Assembly: GCA_905214995.1 (NCBI GenBank)
Contig: CAJMOT010000060.1
Coordinates: 1-12,124, forward strand
Source: an uncultured bacterium
GTDB lineage: Bacteria > Verrucomicrobiota > Verrucomicrobiia > Opitutales > Intestinicryptomonadaceae
Reading direction: 5' to 3'
DNA: 12,124 nt
Notes under the pieces: model-generated
Database searches by the model: none
The model's input: only the letters and a program-made list of their open reading frames with translations
What the model was told of the DNA's origin: nothing
Translations under genes and position numbers: made by a program
In this document: positions 6,033 through 12,124 of the stretch, piece by piece
How positions within the stretch are numbered: position 1 is the first letter of the stretch
Layout of the letters: each line of letters starts with the position of its first letter

Positions 6033-7373
6033 TCAGAGGCGGGAGATTCTTTGAAGCGCCTTTTGGGCTTCTTCGTTGCCGGCTTTTGCCGCCTTGCGGA
6101 TGAGCGACACGCCCTTTTCCGCATTTCTCTCTACGCCGAGGCCGTTGAAATAGCAGGCCCCGAGATTGCCGAGCGCCTGCGCGTCGCCCGCGGAGGCCGC
6201 CTTTTCGAGCCACTTGACGCCCTTCGGATAGTTTACGGCCACCCCCACTCCGTTGACATAGCAAGTTCCGAGGTTGCTCTGCGCGGAAACATTGCCCTGG
6301 AATGCGGCGCGCCTGTACCACTTGACGGCCTCAGCCTGGTTTTTCGGAACACCGTAGCCGTTGAAGTAGCAGTCCGCCAGATTGTTCTGGGCGTCCGGAT
6401 AGCCGGCGGAAGCGGCGCGCTTGTACCAGTTAATGGCCATGGAATAGTTCTGCGAAACCCCTATGCCGTTGAAGTAGCAGGCGGCGAGATTGTTTTGCGC
6501 CTCGGGATTTCCGGACTTCGCGGCCATTTCCATAAACCTGAAACCCTCGCGCGCGTCGCGGGCGACGCCTATGCCCTGCAAGAGGGAGAGAGCGTAGGCG
6601 ATTTGCGACGGCGGATAGCCGCGCTGCGCGCTCTCCCTGAAAAGCGACATTGCGCGGATTTCGTCGGGGTTGGAATCCAGGCCCTTGGCGAGAAGAAGCG
6701 CGAGGTTGTTCTGGGCTATCGCGCTGCCGGACTTTGCGCCGAGCTCCCAGTATTCGCGCGCGCGGGCGGGATTTTTCTCCATTCCCGCGCCCTCCAACGC
6801 CGCCCTGCCGAGCGACACGTATGCGCGCGCGACTCCGGCATTCGCCGCCTTTTTGAAGAGACCGACCGCTTTTTCGGGGTCTTTGCGGACGCCGTAGCCT
6901 TTGTAATAGCAGACGCCGAGGGCGTTTCCGGCGCGCGCGCACCCCGCGGCGGCGGCCTTTTCAAAATACTTGAATGCGGACTTCGGGGACTCCGGCATTC
7001 CCTCGGAATCGCGCATGCAGACTGCGAGCCCGAAGAGGCCGAGGGGATATTTGGAGAAGGCCGACATGGAAAAATACGCCGCGGCCAGATGGGGATCTTT
7101 TTCGCGCCCCGCGCCGACGAGGTTGGCGGCCCCAACGACGAACTGCGCGGAGGCGTCGCCGGCGTCTGCCGCCTTTTTGGCGGCGGCGTAGTCGGCGGCT
7201 GAGATGTCGGCGGGGGCGGCCCCATCCATCGCCGCCGCGAGATTTTCAGCCGATTTCGAGAAATCCGCGCCGGACGCCGGCCTCGCAAGGCAAAGCGCGA
7301 GCGCCGCGGCCGCCGCAAACGCCGGAACCGCGGAGCAAAATCCGAAAAACGCGCCTAAGATGCGCCCTGCCAT
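6033..7373 (-). CDS. Exported Sel1-repeat (SLR/TPR-like) protein
   Basis: A 446-residue protein with an N-terminal signal peptide: a hydrophobic core at about 5-31 and a likely signal peptidase I site after PASGA (residue 36), so it should act in the periplasm or outside. Residues 74-433 are ten consecutive 36-residue Sel1 repeats, recognisable by AQNNLAxCYFNGxGV and the ending KRAASAGY. Repeats 7, 8 and 10 are the most regular, while 1, 2, 4 and 5 are divergent. A 13-residue partial repeat closes the protein. Sel1 repeats form a helical solenoid that binds other proteins; no enzymatic motif is present. An AGG lies just before the ATG at 7371-7373. It follows the trpB terminator on the same strand and precedes nuoA by 161 bases, so it may have its own promoter. 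The partner protein is unknown. Confidence 0.88.
   Translation of the reverse strand: MAGRILGAFFGFCSAVPAFAAAAALALCLARPASGADFSKSAENLAAAMDGAAPADISAADYAAAKKAADAGDASAQFVVGAANLVGAGREKDPHLAAAYFSMSAFSKYPLGLFGLAVCMRDSEGMPESPKSAFKYFEKAAAAGCARAGNALGVCYYKGYGVRKDPEKAVGLFKKAANAGVARAYVSLGRAALEGAGMEKNPARAREYWELGAKSGSAIAQNNLALLLAKGLDSNPDEIRAMSLFRESAQRGYPPSQIAYALSLLQGIGVARDAREGFRFMEMAAKSGNPEAQNNLAACYFNGIGVSQNYSMAINWYKRAASAGYPDAQNNLADCYFNGYGVPKNQAEAVKWYRRAAFQGNVSAQSNLGTCYVNGVGVAVNYPKGVKWLEKAASAGDAQALGNLGACYFNGLGVERNAEKGVSLIRKAAKAGNEEAQKALQRISRL
6075..7154 (-). repeat. Ten tandem 108-bp Sel1 repeat units inside the gene
   Basis: The coding region holds ten in-frame units of 108 bases with no insertion or deletion between them. 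At DNA level the similarity is clearest in units 7, 8 and 10, where the strings gttgaagtagcag or gttgaaatagcag and cgagattg or cagattg recur about every 108 bases near 6143, 6360 and 6468. The rest have diverged and are visible only as protein. This is a protein-solenoid repeat, not a mobile or regulatory one. Confidence 0.85.
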
Positions 7374-7399
7374 AAACCTGGGTAAACGAGTTTTTCTGC

Positions 7400-7417
7400 G
7401 GCGCGCAAGCGCGCGCC
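7400..7417. promoter_or_regulatory. GC hairpin in the leader of the Sel1 gene
   Basis: GGCGCGC-AAGC-GCGCGCC is a perfect seven-base stem with a four-base loop, 27 to 44 bases upstream of the Sel1-protein start. No T run follows on the minus strand, so it does not look like a terminator. It may be a leader structure that affects translation or RNA stability. Further upstream, TTGTAT (7474-7479) and TAGTTT (7451-7456) are 17 bases apart on the minus strand but match sigma70 boxes only poorly. Confidence 0.3.
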
Positions 7418-7480
7418 AAACCCCGCCCGCCGCAGCCGCATTTTGAAATGAAACTACCGCCGAAGCGCGCGGAATACAAG

Positions 7481-7513
7481 AAAAAAACCGCCCCGCGCGA
7501 ATGCTGCGGGGCG
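7481..7513 (-). terminator. Rho-independent terminator after trpB
   Basis: Read on the minus strand, CGCCCCGC (7506-7513) pairs with GCGGGGCG (7489-7496) around a nine-base loop. One further base and then seven T (7481-7487) follow. This is a textbook intrinsic terminator, 17 bases after the trpB stop. It closes the nuoM-nuoN-PEGA-trpB block and separates it from the Sel1 gene. Confidence 0.88.
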
Positions 7514-7530
7514 AAAGAGAGAGGGGTAAA

Positions 7531-8895
7531 TCAGCCTTCGCAAACCGGCAGGCCGGAAAGCGCCATTGCGATTTCCTCCTCGGGATAGTCGTAATTTTTG
7601 AGCTTGCCCGCCAGATAATCGGTGTAGGCGGACATGTCGAGATGCCCGTGCCCCGAGAGGTTGAAGAGAATCGTCTTGGCTTCCCCCGTCTCCCTGCACG
7701 CGCGCGCCTCGTCCATGGCGGCGGTGATCGCGTGGGAGGATTCGGGCGCGGGGATTATGCCCTCGGCGCGGGCAAATGCGACGGCGTCGCGAAACACGTC
7801 CAGCTGCTGGACGGTGCGCGCGCGCATCAGACCGTGGGAAGCTACATTGCTTATCTGCGGAGCCATGCCGTGGTAGCGCAAGCCGCCCGCGTGCACCGCC
7901 GGAGGAATAAACGAACTGCCGAGCGTGTACATTTTAATGAGTGGCGTCTGCTTGGCGACGTCGCCGTAATCGTAGGCGTATCTGCCCTTCGTGAGGCTCG
8001 GGCACGCCGCGGGCTCGACGCCGAGAATGTCGACTTTCCTTCCGCCGCGCAGGAACTCTCCTATGAACGGGAACGCCATGCCCGCGAAGTTGGAGCCCCC
8101 GCCGCACGCTCCTATCACGATGTCGGGGTAGTCGCCCGCCATTTCCATCTGCTTCATCGCCTCCAAGCCTATGACGGTCTGGTGCAGAAGGACGTGGTTG
8201 AGAACGGAGCCGAGGCAGTACTTTGTGTCGGCGTTTTTGAGCGCCTCTTCGACGGCTTCGGAAATCGCTATCCCGAGGGAGCCGCGGCAGTCGGGGTCCT
8301 TCGCGAGAACCGCCCTGCCCGCCTCGGTGAAGGGGCTCGGAGAGGGAATGGTGCGCCCGCCGAATACCTCCATCATCGCCTTGCGGTACGGTTTCTGCTC
8401 AAACGAGCACCTCACCATGAACACGGTGCATTCGAGGCCGAAAATGTTGCACGCCTGCGAGAGCGCAGACCCCCACTGGCCCGCCCCCGTCTCGGTAGTC
8501 ACCTTTTTGGTTCCGCACCTTTTGTTCTCGAACGCCTGCGCCATCGCGCTGTTGGTCTTGTGCGATCCCGAGGGGCTGACGCCCTCGTATTTGAAATAGA
8601 TTTTCGCGGGGGTGCCGAGAGCCTTTTCGAGCCTGCGGGCGCGGTGGAGGGGCGACGGCCTCCACTGGCGCATGATTTCGCGGACGGGCTCGGGGATTTC
8701 GATGTAGCGTTCGCGCGACATCTCCTGCTCGATTAGGGTCTTCGCGAAGATCGCTTCGAGCTTCGCGGGCTCGAAAGGCTTGCCCGTGGATGGGTCGAGC
8801 GGCGGGGGCGTCGGGGTTTTAAGGTCGGCCTCAATGTTGTACCAATGGGTCGGGATTGACTCTTCGTCCAATATGTATTTTATCTGAGATGACAT
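7531..8895 (-). CDS. trpB: TrpB-like PLP-dependent enzyme (tryptophan synthase beta chain, type 2)
   Basis: A 454-residue fold-type II PLP enzyme of the TrpB2 group, which is longer than the roughly 400-residue TrpB1 and carries an extra N-terminal segment. Gly-Ser-His-Lys113-Thr-Asn-Ser-Ala holds the lysine that binds PLP. GAGQWG (137-142), the phosphate-binding CGGGSNF (264-270), PESSHA (384-389) and the C-terminal LSGHGHLD (413-420) are all intact. TrpB joins indole and serine to make tryptophan. Stand-alone TrpB2 enzymes are thought to salvage free indole, and some archaeal ones prefer O-phosphoserine; which applies here cannot be read from the sequence. No trpA or other trp gene is in the window. 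It lies 24 bases after the PEGA lipoprotein gene, without a clear Shine-Dalgarno, and ends at a strong terminator. The subgroup call rests on length and the long N-terminal extension. Confidence 0.93.
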   Translation of the reverse strand: MSSQIKYILDEESIPTHWYNIEADLKTPTPPPLDPSTGKPFEPAKLEAIFAKTLIEQEMSRERYIEIPEPVREIMRQWRPSPLHRARRLEKALGTPAKIYFKYEGVSPSGSHKTNSAMAQAFENKRCGTKKVTTETGAGQWGSALSQACNIFGLECTVFMVRCSFEQKPYRKAMMEVFGGRTIPSPSPFTEAGRAVLAKDPDCRGSLGIAISEAVEEALKNADTKYCLGSVLNHVLLHQTVIGLEAMKQMEMAGDYPDIVIGACGGGSNFAGMAFPFIGEFLRGGRKVDILGVEPAACPSLTKGRYAYDYGDVAKQTPLIKMYTLGSSFIPPAVHAGGLRYHGMAPQISNVASHGLMRARTVQQLDVFRDAVAFARAEGIIPAPESSHAITAAMDEARACRETGEAKTILFNLSGHGHLDMSAYTDYLAGKLKNYDYPEEEIAMALSGLPVCEG

Positions 8896-8919
8896 TTCGG
8901 TAAGGTTGCGAAAAAAATT

Positions 8920-9291
8920 TTAGTCCCCGAACGACACGCCGCCGCCCTGCGCGGGGCTTTTGGTCATGTCGAAAATTATCTTTTCGGGAACGCGGCTCTT
9001 TTCGGGGTCGGAAATTCTGAAAGCCGGAAAGGTGACAACCTGCGTATGGAGGGATTCGTCCTGCGGAATGGCGGTGATGACCGTCTTGCGGACGAAACAC
9101 CCGTCTTCCGTAGTCTCGACGCCGACGCTCAGGGGGGCTTTGCCCATTTTGAGGCCGTCAACCACTATCGGCGCTCCGGCGGGCACGCTGCGGATTTCGA
9201 TCTGGCGGCTGAACGCCTCCCTGTCTTTGGTTTCGCAGCCGCAAACAAGCAGGAGCGCCGCCGCAGCCGCTATTGGCGCAAAAAGTTTCAT
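8920..9291 (-). CDS. Small PEGA-domain lipoprotein
   Basis: A 123-residue predicted lipoprotein. Residues 1-18 form a signal peptide with the hydrophobic core APIAAAAALLLV, ending LVCG-Cys19, an acceptable lipobox, so Cys19 would be lipid-modified. Residues 31-76 resemble a PEGA domain, a small beta-rich surface domain: IEIRSVPAGAPIVVDGLKMGKAPLSV-type layout with the Pro-Ala-Gly-Ala turn at 37-40. ATG 9291 is preferred over an in-frame TTG at 9330, because only the ATG places the signal peptide at the terminus. The C-terminal tail (about 93-123) is charged, then Gly-rich. It lies 48 bases after nuoN and 24 before trpB on the same strand, so it is probably co-transcribed. PEGA proteins are structural or peptidoglycan-proximal; a direct tie to complex I is not shown. 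Confidence 0.78.
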   Translation of the reverse strand: MKLFAPIAAAAALLLVCGCETKDREAFSRQIEIRSVPAGAPIVVDGLKMGKAPLSVGVETTEDGCFVRKTVITAIPQDESLHTQVVTFPAFRISDPEKSRVPEKIIFDMTKSPAQGGGVSFGD

Positions 9292-9339
9292 AGGATACCA
9301 GTTTCCGGCAAACGCGGCGTTTGGCAACAATTTTCGGGG

Positions 9340-10767
9340 TTAAACCTTGAAAAAGAAGAACGCGCCGAACACGAGCGTCGCCGCCGAAAGGGCGATCATG
9401 GTGGGCAGCATTGCGGCGGAGTCCCTCAGCCTGCGCTCGCCGCCCGCGCCTACGTCGATGCTCGCGCGCATCCACGAGAAGTAGTAGAAAATCGACACTG
9501 CGGACCCCGCGATCATGACGCCCATCAGGACGTACAGCTGCGCGTACCACGCGAGTATCAGAATCAGAAGCTTTCCGAAAAATCCGGCGGTAGGCGGAAT
9601 CCCCGCCAGCGACGCGAGCGATATTATGAGGGTCGAGTCCGCCACGGGATTTTTGCGGATAAGCCCGCGGAAGTCGGAAAATTCGAGCGGGCTGTCGTCC
9701 TCTCCTTCAAACTGGTTTATGACAAAGAATATGCCGTAGTTGGCGAACATGTAAGCCGCGAGGTAAAAGTACAGGGAAATTTCAAAGAGCTCCGCGGACT
9801 TCGGATATTTTATGAGGGAAGCGAGCAGAACGAGCAGATACCCCGCGTTCGCGATTCCGGAAAAGCCCATGAGCCTCTTGGCGTTCGTCTGGGTGATTGC
9901 CCCGAGGTTGCCGACGGCAATGGTGAGCGCCGCTATCGCCGAAACCGCGAACGCCGCGCGGGAGGCTGCCGCCGGAACCGCGGAGAAGTCCACCGCAAGG
10001 CATATCTGCGCCAGAAACACTATTCCCGCCGCCTTGGAGCCAACCGCGAAAAACGCCGAAACGGGCGTCGGGGAGCCCTGGTACACGTCGGGCGACCAGA
10101 ACTGGAACGGGAACGCCGCGAGCTTAAACAGAGCCGCGCACGCCACAAGCAGCATTCCAATGGCGAACTTTACGCTGCAAAAGCCGAGGGTGAAGTTTTC
10201 AAAATTCAAAAAGTCCACGCCGGACTCGAGCCCCGCGCCGTAGACGAAGGCGATGCCGAGCAGGAAGAGGCCGCCGCTGACGCCGCTTATCACGAGATAC
10301 TTTGCGGCTCCCTCGAGGCTCGAGGCCCTCGACCTGCTCCACGCCGCCATTACGTACAGGCAGACCGTGGCGCATTCGAGGGCGACAAAGGAGAGCATAA
10401 GGTTGCGGGAGCGCGCGAAAATCGAGAGCGCCGCCGCGCAAATCATCAGAACCGCGAGAAACTCGCACCTGCGCGCCCCGCCCTTGGCGAAGTACCCGAA
10501 GCCCAGCAGCGCAGAAAGCAGCGCGCACGCCGTTATGAAAACCCCGAATCCGCCGCGCCCACCGAGCGTTCCGCCGAACGACAGCTCCGGAACGGGCGCG
10601 AGCAGGTCAAGCGTTATGGCGGCTATCATCGCGGCGACCGCAAACGCGCATATCGCCGCCCCCCTCTTCGGGAAAAGCGCCTCGAAGAGCACGGCGAGAA
10701 CCGCCCCGCAAAAGAGCGCGGCTTCAGCCGAAACAGCCGACCATTCGAAAGATGTGATGTTTTCCAT
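9340..10767 (-). CDS. nuoN: NADH-quinone oxidoreductase subunit N
   Basis: A 475-residue antiporter-like membrane subunit of complex I, equivalent to ND2, that pumps protons. It has about 13-14 hydrophobic helices and the family's normal length. The key charged residues all align with E. coli NuoN: Glu131 in VALECATV (E133), Lys215 in LFKLAAFPFQFW (K217), Lys245 in VGSKAAGI (K247) and Lys399 in TAGFFGKLL (K395). SPDVYQGSPTPVSAFF and LASLAGIPPTAGFFGK are family signatures. It starts six bases after the nuoM stop and is followed after 48 bases by the PEGA lipoprotein gene. The nuoM-nuoN order is the usual end of nuo operons. Identity is secure and the protein looks fully functional. Confidence 0.96.
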   Translation of the reverse strand: MENITSFEWSAVSAEAALFCGAVLAVLFEALFPKRGAAICAFAVAAMIAAITLDLLAPVPELSFGGTLGGRGGFGVFITACALLSALLGFGYFAKGGARRCEFLAVLMICAAALSIFARSRNLMLSFVALECATVCLYVMAAWSRSRASSLEGAAKYLVISGVSGGLFLLGIAFVYGAGLESGVDFLNFENFTLGFCSVKFAIGMLLVACAALFKLAAFPFQFWSPDVYQGSPTPVSAFFAVGSKAAGIVFLAQICLAVDFSAVPAAASRAAFAVSAIAALTIAVGNLGAITQTNAKRLMGFSGIANAGYLLVLLASLIKYPKSAELFEISLYFYLAAYMFANYGIFFVINQFEGEDDSPLEFSDFRGLIRKNPVADSTLIISLASLAGIPPTAGFFGKLLILILAWYAQLYVLMGVMIAGSAVSIFYYFSWMRASIDVGAGGERRLRDSAAMLPTMIALSAATLVFGAFFFFKV

Positions 10768-10773
10768 AAAATC

Positions 10774-12124
10774 CTACTTTGTTTGGGCGTAAGCCGCCAC
10801 ATTCGAGAGGCACGAATCCAGACCCGTCGTCACGGTCCTCGGGAAGAACCCCACGGCGAGCAAAGCGGCCACGAGTATCGCCGCCGGTATCTTTTCCCGC
10901 AAAGTCATGTCAGCAATGGAGCCGAACCTTCCGGCGATCTCCGCGGAGGGCTCGCCCATGAACACGTTTGCCACCGCCCTGAGCGCGTACACGGCGGAAA
11001 TTATTATGCCGGTGGCCGCCGCCGCGCATACGGCGGGCGAGAAATTCCAGAGGCTCGTCAGCACGCAAAGCTCGCCCCAGAAGTTCGCGAACCCGGGCAG
11101 CCCGACGCTCGCGAAAGACCCCGCGACGAAAAACGCCCCCAGAACCGGCGCGCGGCGGTAAAGCCCGCCCATCTTTGACATCTCCCATTCGCCGGTGCGG
11201 TTTACTATAATGGTCGAGAGCATCAGCATGAGCGCCACGCTCGCGCCGTGCCCGAACATCATCAGAACAGTTCCGCCCGCGCCGAGCACGCTCATCGACG
11301 CCAGCCCGAGAAAGCATATCCCCATGTGCGCCACGCTCGAGTACGCAACCATCATTTTGAGGTCGCGCTGCGCCATCGTGACGAAGCCGATGAAGACAAT
11401 GTTGAACAGCGCGAGAACCGCTATCGTCCACGCCCATTCCCGCGCGCCGGCGGCGAGCAGCGGATATGCCGCCTGTATCAGCACGTAGAGGCCGAACTTT
11501 TTAAGCACCCCAGCGTGGAGCATCGCAAACGCGGTCGGCGCCGAGGCGTACGCGCGCGGCGCCCATGAGTACAGGGGAAACAGGGATACGAGCGTCCCGA
11601 GCCCGAAGAGCAGCAGGGCGAATACCGCCGACTGCCATCCGGCCGAGAGGGGGTTCGCCGCCGCCGCGAGCGCGATGTCCTGCAAGCCGAAGCCGCCGGC
11701 GTTGCTCTGCGCGTATAGCGCGATTATGCCCGCAAGCGAAACGAGCGCGCCGAGCGTGAGATAGACCGCCATCTGCATCGCGGCCATTCTGCGCCCCGCC
11801 CCGCCCCAGACGTTCATCGCAATAAAAGTCGGCACGAGCGCGAATTCGTGAAAGGCGTACATCCACAGCAGGTTGACGCTCGCGAACGCTCCGGCGAGCC
11901 CGCCGAGCATTACGGAAAGCAGCATGAAATAGAGCTTGGCGTTGCGCATTTCGGAGCACGCCGCCTGCCAGACCGCCGCAAAGCCCACTATGCCCGCGAG
12001 CGCGAAAATCGGCGCGGACACCCCGTTGAGGGCGAACTGCGGGAGGGCGACGCCCGCGAGCGTCAAATCGGACGAGAACGCGAACGAGCCGTCGGCGGGC
12101 ATCGCGCGCCACAGGGCGATTCCG
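10774..12124 (-). CDS. nuoM: NADH-quinone oxidoreductase subunit M, 5' end outside the window
   Basis: An antiporter-like complex I subunit equivalent to ND4. The frame remains open to the right edge (GIALWRA precedes the ATG at 12100-12102), so the true start lies outside and at least 449 residues are visible. Numbering from that internal ATG, Glu86 in AFHEFALVP matches E. coli Glu144, Lys202 in LHAGVLKKFG matches Lys265, and Glu344 in NFWGELCV matches Glu407. ASAPTAFAMLHAG, KMMVAYSSVAHMG and GLPGFANFWGE are family signatures. The TM7 lysine of E. coli NuoM (Lys234, in AVKMPVVPLHGW) is missing: the segment reads GLGTLVSLFPLYSW, with Leu171 at the lysine position. The gene ends six bases before nuoN. 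It is clearly the NuoM family; the proton path may differ from the usual one. Confidence 0.93.
   Translation of the reverse strand, partial: GIALWRAMPADGSFAFSSDLTLAGVALPQFALNGVSAPIFALAGIVGFAAVWQAACSEMRNAKLYFMLLSVMLGGLAGAFASVNLLWMYAFHEFALVPTFIAMNVWGGAGRRMAAMQMAVYLTLGALVSLAGIIALYAQSNAGGFGLQDIALAAAANPLSAGWQSAVFALLLFGLGTLVSLFPLYSWAPRAYASAPTAFAMLHAGVLKKFGLYVLIQAAYPLLAAGAREWAWTIAVLALFNIVFIGFVTMAQRDLKMMVAYSSVAHMGICFLGLASMSVLGAGGTVLMMFGHGASVALMLMLSTIIVNRTGEWEMSKMGGLYRRAPVLGAFFVAGSFASVGLPGFANFWGELCVLTSLWNFSPAVCAAAATGIIISAVYALRAVANVFMGEPSAEIAGRFGSIADMTLREKIPAAILVAALLAVGFFPRTVTTGLDSCLSNVAAYAQTK

Noticed and set aside
6075..7154. Periodic 108-base repeats as a possible CRISPR or satellite array
   Set aside because: The repeats are in frame, translate to Sel1 units and have no spacer structure.
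5877..7202. A 441-codon open frame on the plus strand
   Set aside because: It is antisense to the Sel1-repeat gene and mirrors its 108-base periodicity. It has no domain of its own.
7501..8736. A 411-codon open frame on the plus strand
   Set aside because: It starts inside the trpB terminator and runs antisense to a fully conserved trpB. The translation has no family resemblance.
9292..9330. Upstream TTG start for the PEGA lipoprotein, adding 13 residues
   Set aside because: The extension would bury the lipoprotein signal peptide inside the protein; ATG 9291 gives a proper signal sequence.
9046..11178. A 710-codon open frame on the plus strand
   Set aside because: It lies antisense across the PEGA lipoprotein, nuoN and part of nuoM, all of which have firm homology on the minus strand. 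Its product is Arg/Glu/Gly-rich with no recognisable domain, typical of a stop-poor shadow frame in GC-rich DNA.

Overview
The window is a GC-rich, densely packed stretch of a bacterial chromosome. Most genes abut, overlap by a few bases or are separated by less than 50 bases. Clear Shine-Dalgarno sequences are rare, and several starts are decided by protein homology instead. The gene content (MutS, type 2 TrpB, an FmdB pair, Sel1 and PEGA proteins, complex I subunits) with weak ribosome binding sites would fit a Verrucomicrobiota/PVC-type bacterium. That placement is a low-confidence inference from family flavour, not something the sequence proves. No rRNA, tRNA, CRISPR, insertion sequence or phage gene was seen.

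Left end: the 5' part of mutS runs leftward off the window (1-726). Divergent from it is a tight plus-strand operon (821-2922): an FmdB-type zinc-ribbon protein, a TPR lipoprotein, an M50 site-2-type membrane protease, and a second FmdB-like protein that has lost every cysteine. The four genes are coupled by 1-base, 4-base-overlap and 2-base junctions.

Everything from 3023 to the right end is on the minus strand. Read in transcription order from the right, the first block is nuoM (5' end outside the window), nuoN, a PEGA-domain lipoprotein and a stand-alone type 2 trpB, closed by a strong intrinsic terminator (7481-7513). The second block is a secreted protein with ten Sel1 repeats, then nuoA, then (one base after the nuoA stop) a three-part protein with an EIIA/PtsN-like domain, a pyruvate-kinase-like/DacZ-like domain and a C-terminal DAC (diadenylate cyclase) domain, then a DUF475/TerC-type membrane protein.

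The most interesting element is the EIIA-DAC fusion at 4104-5483, a likely c-di-AMP synthase with a built-in phosphotransfer-type sensor. It is coupled to a complex I subunit on one side and a predicted ion transporter on the other. Second are the NuoM subunit, which lacks the usual TM7 lysine while its neighbour NuoN keeps all key residues, and the M50 protease operon bracketed by normal and cysteine-free FmdB proteins.
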